Source of the DNA: Coenobita brevimanus
Taxonomy: Eukaryota; Arthropoda; Malacostraca; Decapoda; Coenobitidae
DNA: 64,000 nt
NCBI GenBank assembly: GCA_032717465.1
Contig: CM064663.1
Span: forward strand, 14,262,989 to 14,326,988
Reading direction: 5' to 3'
Of the stretch, positions 33,796 through 45,200 are shown piece by piece. Made by a program: the position numbers and the translations under genes. The notes beneath the pieces are model-generated. The model saw nothing but the letters and a program-made list of their open reading frames with translations, was not told where the DNA came from and searched no databases. How positions within the stretch are numbered: the first letter of the stretch is position 1; every line of letters begins with the position of its first letter.

Positions 33796-34440
33796 TGCCA
33801 GACGCCTTAATCCCGTAAGGGGTGGCCACAAACAAATCGCCTCTATATTACCCTGTCCCCCGCCATTTCGCTGCCCTGCTCCCAGCTCACACCTCTCTCT
33901 CTCATATACCTCTCCACTTCATCCCTCAGTCTTATCCTTGGCCTCCCCCTCCCTCATCCTCCCTCCACCTCACTCACATACATTTCCCTCGTCAGTCTGA
34001 CTCTCCATCCTCTCCACATGCCAAACCACCTCAGTGTGTTTCTCCTAACGCTTCCTATCACATCCACATCCACACCACAATGCTCCTTCACATCCTCATT
34101 TGTCAGTCTGTCTCTCCATATGACAACACATGGTCCTCTCAAGTAACTCATTTCCACTGCTCTCACTCTTGACTTCTGTTCCTCCAACAAGGTCCAAGCT
34201 TCACTTCCACACATTAAAGTTGGTATTACAATACTGCAATGCAGTAGTATAACTTTTTCACCTTCATGCTGACTTCCCTGTTTCTTATCACTGCTTTCAA
34301 GGAACCAGCAACCATTCTTTCTTGTTGTACTTTTTCAAGCACTTCACTCTACAAACCTCCATCCTTACTCATCACACTACCCAAATACTTAAACGCACTC
34401 ACGTTTTCCATTTCGGCCTCATCCAACCTTACTGTACATT
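33796..34440 (-). mobile_element. RTE-like LINE 3' fragment
   Basis: The minus strand encodes CGSEAWTLLEEQKSRVRAVE and RRNTLRWFG (33954-34214) and, further upstream, a decayed MENVSAFKYLG-like block. The order and 3' end match 28782-29450. It is 5'-truncated at about 34440 against Penelope-like sequence. Confidence 0.75.
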
Positions 34441-35182
34441 CAACTTGCTGAAGTGGCTAGAATATTGAATATTATTTTCCCTCAAGACACTTCTCAAATC
34501 TCTTCGAAAAATCTTTTTACCTACATTACAGGAAATTATATGTACAGAAGGAATAATATAAAATATACATACCATACAGACTAAGATGTTGTCTAAAACA
34601 AATATAGTGTATGAATATCAATGTACTACCGAGGACCGCGCGCCTCATAATAATACTTACATAGGTCACACGGCTTGTTCCCAAGGTCTTCGGCTATCTC
34701 TACATGTACAGGATGGAGCCATCAAACAACATCATCTAGGAAATTACGGAACTGATGTTGCCAGAGACAGTATAGTCCAGAACACCAAAATTGTGACACA
34801 TTGCTATGACCTGAGAAAACTGAAAATGTTAGAAGCAATTTATATCAGAGAAAGAGCACCGATGATTCATATACAAACTAACATGACTACGAACATGGCC
34901 TTGTTTGATGGTGCTACATGCAGCCGTACAAGGAACGACACTCTCACCTCAGGTTAGATAATCCGCCCAACCCTTCCCCTGCCCCACACCCCTGTCTACC
35001 CCATACCTCACATGCTTGAAGATCAGCCTGCATCCGGTCTAGCCACGCCCACGACCCCCAACCTGTGTGTTGGGTAATAATACAAATGTAGGAACAACAC
35101 ATGTTTAGTTTTAGCTCTACAGTATCAGTATGTAGTACATAAGGTGTCTTTACTCTCTTGATGTGTCTCCTGTATAAGGTAT
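34441..35182 (+). mobile_element. Penelope-like element, 3' part (before the P insertion)
   Basis: This region carries the GIY-YIG domain (34586-34957) preceded by decayed linker sequence and followed by a GC-richer 3' region. A P element sits at 35183-36932. I infer that sequence after it (36933-37440) belongs to the same Penelope-like copy, because it holds the ACGAAACGTC-type block usual near the ends of such elements. Confidence 0.65.
34586..34957 (+). pseudogene. GIY-YIG endonuclease domain of a Penelope-like element
   Basis: The 123-codon frame has NIVYEYQC, then NNTYIGHT (the YIG motif), RLSLHVQDGAIKQHH, NTKIVTHC and EAIYIRERAPMIHIQ, the conserved Glu and the end of the domain. In Penelope-like retroelements this nuclease follows the RT and nicks the target. 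The first YEYQC Tyr replaces the GIY Tyr. The RT is not present upstream, so this is a 5'-truncated copy. The first codon given is simply the first Met of the frame. Confidence 0.75.
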
Positions 35183-36932
35183 TTAACCCCTACACCGCAG
35201 GGTTGTTTTTGCGCTCCTTGCACGTCCCGCGAGGATATTCACGCTCCAACTGACTTTTTAAAAACATTTGCCAAAAATCAGTTATTAGTCCTAGAATATT
35301 AAAATTATAAATGCATATGGCACATACCTTCAGCTTTCCCCTGGAATGTTTGTTGAGCCTTCGTAGTCTACCGTAGGACTTGTGGAGTCTTCTGAATTTG
35401 GGTAATGAAGTTTCCACTTCGATACCCCGTAATATGGTTACTACTGCCTAATATTATAACTAGAAACACTATTTTATGAATTTCAAGTAGTTTGGAATCC
35501 ATATTCCAAAAAAAAAAAAATACTGTGAAAGCAATGTAAATTACGAGCGCATACGAGCTTTCCTCCCGTGCTGGTTTCCCCATGGTGTTCTGAGGCAGAG
35601 CTGTCATTTATTATTTATAAACACACTCACACTTTATATTCCTAGTACTTTATTACACTTATTTATATATACAATATTTATCTACAAGTTTCTTTCAGTA
35701 CTAGTAGTTTATTTTCACTCCAGGCATTCATATTTTCGTCCTGTATAGTAGCGTTGAGAGCGAATCTGTCACTTTCACTTTCACTTTCATAACTCATAGT
35801 ATTCATACATGCTAGAGTGAAACTTTCACTTTCATTACTCCTTGAATATATACTCGTATTCTTATATTACTACCCATTTACATTTCTATTTACATTCTTT
35901 ATTTTATTTACATTACTTACATTTCTATTTTATTTACACTATGTTCTGCACTATCACTTGCAGTAACTTATAAAACTATTTTCCACTGTTCACTTATATT
36001 TATATTCATTGCTTTCACTTGCTGTTTACACATTATTTACATTTCCACTTGCACTGTTTTAGTCACCAGAAAGATTGTAGTCACTGTCCATCATTTTCAT
36101 TGATAAATTAGCCAGTTCACGTTCCACAGCAGTCACCTAGCCCTATACCCCTTTCCACATGAGATTTAGTAGGGGTAGAGGTCACAGGCATGGGACTAAA
36201 AAGCGGCGGAATTGGACAGGCGCGAATCCGACGTGGTTTCACCTTGAAAGACGACAGTAAACTGAATGCTATTGCCTGGGGGCAGTGACAGCTGCTATTA
36301 TATATGCTATGAAATGATTGGCAGGAAATCTAGACAATACAAAATACATTAGGTAGTTCCAGGGGAATGTAAATATCACTTAGGCTTCTCCCTTCCTTTC
36401 TTATATATATTTTTATTATGAGAAAACAGGTCATACGGCCTATTTCAAGGGGAAATTAACAGGGAAAATTAGCAAACGAGTGCACGTGAGGTGTTGCCAG
36501 GTGATATTTAGCCCTTTCTAGATGTATGGCAGTATCAATTATTACCTTTTCTCTTTCATATATTATTTTGTATAAGAATAGGGCAAAGGGCACATTTCAA
36601 TGGAAAAAATTGAGTGGAAAAATCCGTCCAGGATATGTGTAGCACAGCTCAGCTGGTCAGGCAGGAGAAGAGGGTAATGGAGGGGAGGTAAGGAGGGGGG
36701 GGTGTCAAGGACAGGAGAGAAATGGCTAAATTGTCAACAGTGGATGGGAGTACAGATAACATTAGCAGAACTGAGTATATCTGGACACTGGTAATACTGA
36801 GAGATGATACAAGCCACCACTTGAAAGCCCGTGGAAATTCAAAATAACACAGAATCACAAAAGTGATGCCCCGCGGTATGATCCCTTGCTCCTGAGCGTC
36901 ACGAAAGTGACACCCCGTGGTTAAGGGGTTAA
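35183..36932 (+). mobile_element. P element copy 6, complete (1,750 bp)
   Basis: TTAA at 35183-35186 and 36929-36932 bounds ends CCCCTACACCGCAGG and GTGGTTAAGGGG. It is the most diverged copy in the window, so the family was active over some time. It stands alone, away from the tandem array, which shows that P transposes as a unit into TTAA. It lacks a transposase. A minus frame (35190-35417) resembles those in the other copies. Confidence 0.85.
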
Positions 36933-37482
36933 ATGTGTGGTGCTTTAGTATTAATAAGTACTTAACTTGAAATAGCGAATATTTATATTGCAGAGATTAG
37001 TGTATGTATAATTTACATTATTCCTTTTGTACATATAGTTTCCTGCAATTTAGGTAAAAGTATACTCGAAGAGTTTTCCTACATGTATTTTGAAAAATAA
37101 AAAATTCATTATTCAAGCTACTAATGCAGGTTGTATACATAGCATGTGACTTCTCTTTTGTATACTCCCTTGTATAAAGCATACAGAAAACTGTTATTTA
37201 TTCAAACTTATGATTATTTTTTTATCTGTAGTATCTTACAAATTATGTATCCATTTGCTCAACACGTATCTATGTAAACATATCACATTCCGATATGTGG
37301 TTGTGGTCTTCCCATTCCTGATGATGTCTCTCTGTACACGAAACGTCAAATGAATATGAACAACTTTGAGGAGTTAGTTTTCGCTCACTCCCACGAAGGA
37401 AGATTAGCCTATTACGGATGAAAACAGAAAATATTAGAATGAAGATTAAGAACTAAAAAAATGCTGTCGTCTTTAAGTCAAC
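36933..37482 (+). other. Probable Penelope-like 3' region
   Basis: No reading frame of note. The segment near 37315-37350 (TGATGTCTCTCTGTACACGAAACGTC) resembles the conserved block found at the ends of Penelope-like copies. AT-rich sequence surrounds it. Confidence 0.35.
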
Positions 37483-37716
<234 letters not shown>

Positions 37717-38529
37717 TGTTACATAGCCTATGATTTCATCATCCTTTGTATAATTCTAACGTACAGTATGCTGCATGTTTGATCACGATTCGCCACGTGG
37801 CTTCCATAGTGACCAGGCTTGCATGTTCTACCTCACTTCTCCCTTCTCCCCCTTATAGTAAAGTCGTTCTTTCTGTTGTTCAGAGCAGGACTGTCAACTC
37901 TTCCTCCCCTGTGCCTTCATTTCCACGTCCTTCTTGCAAGTTGAATCAAGCTCTGCCGGCACCTATATAATGAGCTCAGTCTCTGGATTAATTGCCACTT
38001 AGATCTACTCCTCATTTTGTTCACATCTCTGTCCTCCCCTGTATAGTGTATTTTTGTGAGTGCTCAGGAAGTCTCCAGCCATCTAGCTGCTGTATAATTT
38101 GAGTATAAGTATTATTACCATTTTTCTTGTACTGTATAGCCTGAGGCGTTGATTTGTAGGCCTGGTAGGGTCTTCGTGATTCATGTAGAGTTTTTGATGT
38201 CAGCCATTATTAATAATATTTTGTATCTGTAATAATTTATCTTGCTTTAACTGGGCATTATCCGGTTTTCTCATTTATCAGGGATGACTTAGATAAATTT
38301 TGCTCTTGCTAAATTCATGTTAATAGAAGCTATTGCAGTTAACCATATACGTAACCTGTTTTGCCATTACATTATCCTTATGAGTCCTGAATGTTTAGTT
38401 GTTAGTTTGAGCATTAAACTTTAACTTGTAATCTTACCTAACTCTTTTGTTTTGAACCTGGAACTTTGCGGGACAGTAGTGATATTTAGTATTCTCACTT
38501 GAAGTGTTCATTATCTCTCTCTGTTCCGT

Positions 38530-38533
<4 letters not shown>
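37717..38533 (+). repeat. Solo LTR inserted in an (AT)n tract
   Basis: The 817-bp unit starts TGTTACATAGCC and ends TTCCGTAACA, a perfect 6-bp TGTTAC/GTAACA inverted end. AT repeats lie on both sides, so the insertion site was the microsatellite itself and the target duplication cannot be read. TATA-like CTATATAATGAGC at about 37962 and ATTAAA near 38412 fit promoter and polyadenylation signals. No internal retroelement sequence is present. Orientation is inferred from these signals. Confidence 0.65.

Positions 38534-38607
<74 letters not shown>
38534..38607. repeat. (AT)n microsatellite
   Basis: The AT tract lies between the solo LTR and the 3' end of a minus-strand SINE. Confidence 0.95.
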
Positions 38608-38610
<3 letters not shown>

Positions 38611-38998
38611 CTCATCAGTCGTTTGAGTGTCCACTGCAGGACCGGCCTATCCCGACCGAACTGGGGATTATACAGCCAATATATCTCTACAAAGTGGCTT
38701 AGGCTGTGTAGTAGAGATTGTATGTAGGGTGAGAAGTGCTTGTAAGTATAATTGTAGTGTTGAAGTTGCTTTGGATGTGTGTGTAGTCTGTGAACCAAGT
38801 GTAATCGGCCTGTGCAATCCGACTGGGTACAAGGACACTTTATAGTATGCGATGCTGGTTCAACCACAGCATCCCTTGTGTCCCCCAATGTAGTACGTGG
38901 CCTGAAGAACGTTCCCAAAGTTTATTACCATTGCGGGGCACGAATCCTCATTCTTCAGTGTATGAAAATGCACACTTTACCACTGTACCACAGAGGCT

Positions 38999-39000
<2 letters not shown>
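38608..39000 (-). repeat. tRNA-derived SINE-like element, minus strand
   Basis: Reading from 39000 downward, the head resembles a tRNA gene with A box TGGTACAGTGG (38980-38990 reversed) and a B-box-like GGATTCGTGCC (38937-38947 reversed), 32 bp apart. The body runs to 38608 and ends in (AT)n. It is not a functional tRNA, because the arms do not all pair and no 3' trailer signal is seen. Confidence 0.55.

Positions 39001-39047
<47 letters not shown>
39001..39047. repeat. (AT)n microsatellite
   Basis: A simple AT tract flanks the 5' end of the SINE at 38608-39000. Confidence 0.95.
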
Positions 39048-39048
<1 letters not shown>

Positions 39049-39349
39049 TGTATGTATATATTATGCACTTACAGAGGAGAAAAAACTATTTTGGATATTT
39101 AGGTAGGCAAAGTATGCAATCAATTCCACTTTACAAAGCATTCAAGCTAAAATGTATGGTTTCTTTCAATGCAAAGTCGTGCCTCACTACCCCTGCATTC
39201 TGTAAATCTGACTGATCTAAGTATGTCAAGGGTATGGTGAAGAAAGGGAAAAATAAAGTGTGGTAAAAAAAATATATATATATATTTTTGAGCTATACAA
39301 AAAGCATAATCAGTTTATTACACGTGGGATATTTTGGTTGAGTCGCAGA

Positions 39350-40830
39350 GGGCTCTGTGGTGCTGCACAACATAGATGATCAACTGTCGTTCTTCTTCAT
39401 TCTTCGTGAGACCATTGTTATAATCCACTGCCAGTCAGACTGCCCACTCAGCAGCGTCATTGACCACTTTGAGGTGGGACGTGACATCAGGAATGGGGCA
39501 GAGGTCATTGATGCTTGTCGGAGTATCAAACACTGGAAGAGGTTTTTCTACTTCTGGGTGACAAATGTAAGAGATTCTCAGATCTGATGCCTTATCAATT
39601 GTTTTCATGTTCAAACGGTACAGATCCTTCTTCCTCGGCAGTGGCTGTGGTCATATTTTTCAGCATTTCTTGCTTTTCCTCAGCAGATAGTTTGTCAGAA
39701 CACATGGGATGTGGAGCCAGGTCCTCACTGAGGTTCCAGAGGTGGCTTTTGACTTTGTCCAGTGCCTTCTTTGCTTCAACGGGATCCACCTCTTTGAATT
39801 CTTTAATCATCTTCAGGAGATTGAGGTCACTGATTGGAACGTCGACTGCATTTGGGGCTTTAAACCAGTGCATCACATAGATGATGACAAGGAAGACACA
39901 GATACATTTGATGGCCTCCTTTTGATGCCATTTGAAGGGGAAGGAGGCTGCATCCTTCAGTTGATTTCTGAAAAGGAAGATCTTGAGGCAGTAAAGGCTT
40001 CTGGCCATCCAACGTGCTCTGCGATAGGCACCTGGACGGTGAAATGTCATCAATGCTAGCTTCTTGCCGAGGAAAGCCAAAGCTGGAGGAGCTCAAGGTG
40101 GTCATCACGGGGTGGCGCATGATCCATGTGGGTGAGTATGAAGTGTTCAGTGTCCTCGGCTCTGTTGGCAATCCACGACTGAGATTTTTCATCTAGATCA
40201 TCATCGCAGGGATCGAAGGAATCTGTGTCAGTTTTGTTCCAGAACACTTTGAATTGATAGAAGAGAGGAATTCAGGAAGGAAAAAAGAGGTCAAAGATCC
40301 CTGCTACTGTGAGTTCACACATGTGGTCCCTGCATGGCAAGAACAACAGCGGGACTTGGAGACCTCTTTCAATGAAAAAGCAAGCTCCGCTGTGAACCCC
40401 GGTGTTAGACGCTGTAGTATCAAAACAGAGCCCTGCAATCCAGGGCTTCATCTCCAGCCATTCATCTAGAGTCCTTAGCACTGCCACTTCCATTGCTTTG
40501 CCCGTTTCAGCAGGGATCTTAGGGACCGGAAGGATCTTCTCCATACCAATCTCTGTAACAACAATAGCCAGGTGATCACTGCGGCTGCTACCATCGATGT
40601 TGGACAGAGCTTTCCATCGAAATGGAGAATCAAGGGTGTTTGTGGCTAGAATTAATTTTTGGTCTTTTCGGCGATCTCAGTCCTTGATTCCTTTCGAACA
40701 GAGTGGAGAGATCCGAAAGACAACGTGAGTTCTCCCACGTCAAGGTCTGCTGCGATCAAGGCAGGAGTTACCACTTGCATTGTAACTCGCGTTGAAATGA
40801 GGCCTGGGTTTGAGAAGGCCTAAGAAAAAT
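39350..40830 (-). pseudogene. DDE/RNase H-fold transposase-like gene remnant
   Basis: The minus-strand frames in order are: a segment with ILHFDGKLCP (about 40612-40641), MEKILPVPKIPAETGKAMEV and CFDTTASNTGVHSGACF, then FLPCRDHMCEL (40272-40544). An acidic linker follows (40056-40247), then a C-terminal part with HLWNLSEDLAPHPMCSDKL and SAEEKQEML (39595-40080). I recognise the HFDGK / FDTTASNTG / CRHH-type series from a family scattered in invertebrate genomes, probably hAT-related, with two Asp and a Glu as the likely triad. Stops and frameshifts show decay. No terminal repeats were found. Confidence 0.55.
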
Positions 40831-40936
40831 TGCAAAGCATGGTGTACTTTCCAGCAGTGATAATCGAGTAAGTACTTTGCCCTTCAAGTTCCAGAGGGTT
40901 CGATTTTTCTGAACACCCATAATGATATAATTATGT

Positions 40937-40938
40937 GC

Positions 40939-40980
<42 letters not shown>
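40937..40980. repeat. (AG)n microsatellite
   Basis: About 20 AG units directly precede the CR1-like element at 40984. Confidence 0.95.
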
Positions 40981-40981
<1 letters not shown>

Positions 40982-40989
40982 CACATGAG

Positions 40990-41644
40990 GTCAATTGGCA
41001 GTTTTGTCCTTGCTGCAAGATTTGAGGACTACCTTGAGTTAAAGGAAAAACTTCCCAAACTGAAGCAGGAAGTACAGGTTCTCAGGCACAAGTCACAAAT
41101 GAAGGAATTGTTGAAGATATTGGAGGCAAGCAGAGATAAAAAGCGCAAATGAATTCGAGACATTACGTAACGAATCGGAAGGGAAGACAAAGAGGGAAGT
41201 ATAGTAGAGCAGAAGGACGGTGAGAAAACTTCCCGTACAGGTAAGTATACATAGATCAAGAAAGGTAAGAAAATGTTCTCATTGTTGGAGACTTGCGGGT
41301 AAGATATCTAAACAGAGTAATGTATACTCGACTCATTAAACGTGTGTCTTTCAGGGGCCAGAAAGGGTAATGTGATAGAAAAAATTTCAAATATCATGAA
41401 GGATAATGAAGACAAACCCACTATGTGCCTCAGTATAGGAGGCAATATATTGGTAGGTGTAAGAGTGAGGTACAAGGTCATGTTGGAGAAGGTTATGGAG
41501 AGGGGAGGGACCCCTGTAGTACTCGGTGATTTCCTTAAGAGGGGAGTTGGGAGTGAATGGTTGAGCAGGGCGACAGGTTTTAATCGCCACCTTAAAAGGT
41601 ATTGCAAAGACAATGCAATATCTTTCATAGACAGCTGGAACTAG
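40990..41644 (+). pseudogene. CR1 ORF1, coiled coil plus SGNH hydrolase-like domain
   Basis: The first part is a charged heptad-like helix (LELKEKLPKLKQEVQVL near 41035). A frame from about 41280 has VGDLRVRYLNRVMYTR, where GDS is expected, then CLSGARKGNVIEKI, VVLGDFLKRGV and, at the end, FIDSWN. CR1 and L2 ORF1 proteins often carry such an esterase domain. Here the nucleophile Ser codon reads Leu (TTG), so the copy would be inactive even without its stops. Confidence 0.65.
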
Positions 41645-42062
41645 TTTTATGGGCGGAGTACCCTGTATAGCGAGATGGGACTCATCTTAGTAGACAGGGA
41701 GTTATTGATTTAGCTGGAATGATAGATAGGGAGTTAGATTTTTTTTTTTTTTTTAGGTTGAGAATTAAATGTGCAGGAAGTTACAGTTACTACACTCAGA
41801 AAACATTATCATCAGCTTTGGACAGATGCAACAAGACTTACAAAAGTATGAACAAAAGTTAAAACATTAGTGTAGATACATCCACTCAGGCATCTCAGCA
41901 TGAGCAGGCGATGATACAGGACAGAACAAGCGATTATCAAGCGGTGGTATGTGATAGTACAAAACTCTGTTATATTAATATAGTACAGAGTTCCCAGTTA
42001 GTAACAAAATAAAATATAGTAAGTCCCAAGGTAGAGGTAAAACTACTCTTAATAACCTGAAC

Positions 42063-42650
42063 GTGTACTACACAAACAGCAGGACTTTACGTAATCAAAT
42101 GGATGAAATGAGGGTTTTAATTTCTACAGAGAGTATAGATATCGCTGTAATTAGTGGAACTTGGATGAATACAGACACTCGAGAATTTTTGGCAGAATAT
42201 CAGATAAAGGGCTATAATATTTTTGTGTCAAACCATCTGGAAAGAAAAGGGGGGCAGGGTAGCTATTTATGTAAAGGATTCATTAAACTGTTACAATAAA
42301 GCAGACACTAAAGTAAATAAGGACACGGAAACTGTGTTATAATTAGTAACAATTGGAAGCTATTTGTCTGAGGACCTATTTACAGATCTCCAAAATTAGG
42401 GGAGATAGTAAAAACCTTTGGGAGGAAATTAGGAAAGCATCACAGTCCAGCCTAGTAATAACTGTAGGTGATCTTAATCTGCCAAGGAGAGACTGGCAAA
42501 ATCAGACAGGGGATGCAGAGTCAGAGGAATTTCTAGAAGGAGTACAGGATAGTTTCCTTTATCAGTATATCAGGGAGCCCACCTGATGTAATAATATACT
42601 AGATTTACTTTTACATAATAAAGAAAATGTCATTACTGATATATAGAGTT
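42063..42650 (+). pseudogene. CR1 ORF2, endonuclease part
   Basis: Frames contain ISTESIDIAVISGTWMNTD (the ETW-type motif, with Glu replaced by Gly), EYQIKGYNIFVSNH, VGDLNLPRRDWQN and FLEGVQDSFLYQYIREPT, then ILDLLLHN. These follow the order of an APE-type nuclease of CR1 LINEs. Frameshifts occur near 42297 and 42390. Confidence 0.7.
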
Positions 42651-42899
42651 TGGTGAACGACATGGTAATACCAATCACGAAGAAATTAAATTCAAATATA
42701 TTTGGTATGTCAGTTCTACTGAAAACCCCTCCATCGTCCCTAATTTTCGTGTAGGTGAATTTGATGGATTAAGAGCTTATTTTAGAACGATACTCCATAA
42801 GGAGACCAGCTACTTTAGGGAAATCCAGGTCAGTGGGGAATCCCATGTCATAGGTGAGGGGCAGGAAACGATTGACAATGTGTCTCGGGTCTCTGGGAA

Positions 42900-44336
42900 A
42901 GGTGGGAGTGTAGTTCAGGTGATGGGGATTAACTCAGGTCCAGTACCAAGCAGCCGTTCGGACAGTGAGATATATAATGAGATACTAAACATAATAGACG
43001 GAGGCCAAGATAGATATATCCCTTCAAAATCATTTAGAACGAATAATTCAGAACCATGATCGTTCAATAACAGATTAAAATCTCTCATAGGCCAAAGTAA
43101 AGGAGTATATAGAAAAATAAAACGTGGAGAGGAACACTTATGTAACTGGTACGCGATTTTGAATAGACAGGTAAGGAGGGACATACGATAAGTAAAGAGA
43201 AGTTATGATATTATGGTTGCTAGTGAATCGAAAAAAAAAAAAAGTTTTTGTTATCAAATATACCGTACGGAAAATAAAGATGGAATAGGACCTCTCAGAA
43301 CAGAATCACGTGACATTACCAGAGAAGATAAAGAATTGTGCTCCATCAAAAATATTTATTTCATGTCAATATTTACAAAGGAAACTCTAGACCTGGTCCC
43401 TCAAGCAGCAAATATTTACGATGATAATACGGAAAATATTCTTAGTAAAATAACCATTACTAAGGAGGACGTGCTTAAAGAAATTAATAAGTTAAAACTC
43501 CAAAATTCGCCATGTCCGGACGATATATAGCCACAAAGTATAAACCAAAGAAGAATTAAGTCACTCATTTTTAACGTTACTTAATGACTCCTTAATTTCA
43601 GAAGAAGTTGCAGAGGCGTGGAAGACCGCAAAAGTAGTGCCCATTTAAAATGGGTGATAAAGCATCTGCGTCAAAATATGGTCCGATAAGTATAACGTCA
43701 ATAGTAGGAAAATGCTAGATCTAGTCAATTTTGGCAAATAAGATTAGAGAACATTAAAAAGATTTAATCTTATAAAGGAAAGTCAGCACGGATTCAGGCA
43801 AGGACAATGCTGCCTCACAAACTTGCCATTCTTGTCGGAGGTCTGCTCGTAGATAGCAACAAAGCTTACAGTGTTATTTATCCGGACTTTAGTAAAGCTT
43901 TCAATAGGGTCCCACACGAAAGGTTAGTCAGAAAGGTTTGAGCACACGGTATAGACGGCGATATCCTAAAATGGATATAATCCTGGTTGAAGGGAGGAAA
44001 GCAGAGAATATTAATAAATGAAACTAAATCGAATTGGAGATTAGTAAGTAGCAGTGTACCACAGGGTTCAGTACTGGGTCCCTTAATATATATATACAGT
44101 ATAAATGATCTAGACTTAGGAATCACTATCAGAATTAGGAAATTTGCCGATGACACAAATAGGACGTATCATTAACTTGACTGACGATTGCCATAACTTA
44201 CAAAAGGACCGATATATTGTCCAAATGATCTAAAACATGGCAAATGGAATTTACCACTGAAAATTGTACAGTGCTTAATGTAGGCAAGACCATTGGAGAC
44301 ACTAAAAAGAGCTTAGATAAAAAAGAAATTAGTAAA
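42900..44336 (+). pseudogene. CR1 ORF2, RT part, truncated after the catalytic box
   Basis: Blocks include KSLIGQSKGVYRKIKRGEE, ITKEDVLKEINKLKLQNSP, ESQHGFRQGQCCLTNL, YPDFSKAFNRVPHERLV, LVSSSVPQGSVLGPLIY and FADDTN (about 44144). A short thumb start ending near ISKSE at 44336-44342 follows, and then the microsatellite begins. Stops occur at 43201, 43528, 43978 and elsewhere. RT C-terminal and 3' UTR sequences are absent. Confidence 0.8.
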
Positions 44337-44345
44337 TCAGAATGA

Positions 44346-44524
<179 letters not shown>

Positions 44525-45112
44525 AGGACATGATATGGATGGCGACGTGGAATGTAACGAGTGCAATTGACGGGGTGAAAGAGAGATTGTCCCGGTGCTT
44601 GAGGGTGCGAAAGTGGATGTATGTGGATTAATTGAAACTAAATGGCGAGGTGGTAGTGTGAGAGAATGGGAGTATGGATGGGGTATATGTGCAGGAGTTG
44701 GTGAGAATGAGAGGGCAAAGAAGGAGTGTGTATTGTTGTGAGTAACAGATGGAAGGAGAATATAAGAGAGAATGGATCAGTTGGCTGAAGGATTGTGTGG
44801 ATAAGACTGAAAGTTGAACTACAAATGTGGGCGATTGTGTGCCTGCATGCGCCAACGCAAGATCGTGCAAGCAGAGTGAGAGAAGAGTTCTGGACATATG
44901 TGGAAGTGTGCATGGAAAAATTTGAAAGGAATGCGAGAGTGTTTTTGATTGAAGATATGAATGGTAAAGTAGCGAATGTGAAAGTGGATGGAGTAGTTGG
45001 TTAGTGGGGTGTGCCAGCTGAGATAGATGAGAATGGCAGTGCTTTAGTGGACATTTGTCCCGGGAGGGGGTTGGTGGTAGCCAATACGCTCTTCAGGCAC
45101 AAAATGATCCAC
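44525..45112 (+). mobile_element. RTE-like LINE 5' fragment
   Basis: The plus strand matches the endonuclease part of 32470-33190 (reversed), with [11 protein letters not shown] near the start and REEFWTYVEVCMEKFERN and EDMNGKVAN in 44795-45004. GDMN reads EDMN here. It is cut at about 45112, where element B sequence starts. Stops interrupt the frame. Confidence 0.75.
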
Positions 45113-45200
45113 ACTTTAGTACTTGCAACCAATACCTAAAGATGAATTTAAAAAATAGCAAACATATCAAGTTGACTTCACAACCTTTGGAGGACTATAG
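45113..45200 (+). pseudogene. Short env remnant of Gypsy element B
   Basis: About 50 bp around 45140-45180 resemble the env segment at 10130-10165 of the errantivirus-like element. It lies directly before LTR B. It suggests that element B belonged to a related env-bearing lineage. Confidence 0.45.

Larger units (their letters stand above)
40984..44342 (+). mobile_element. CR1-like LINE with ORF1 and ORF2
   Basis: The plus-strand element has an ORF1 with a coiled-coil start and an SGNH-hydrolase-like domain, then ORF2 with endonuclease and RT. It stops inside ORF2, shortly after the RT catalytic box, and runs into (AC)n and (AT)n. A second CR1 copy (59500-64000, minus) stops at the same ORF2 position. 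Several stops make it non-functional. Confidence 0.8.
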
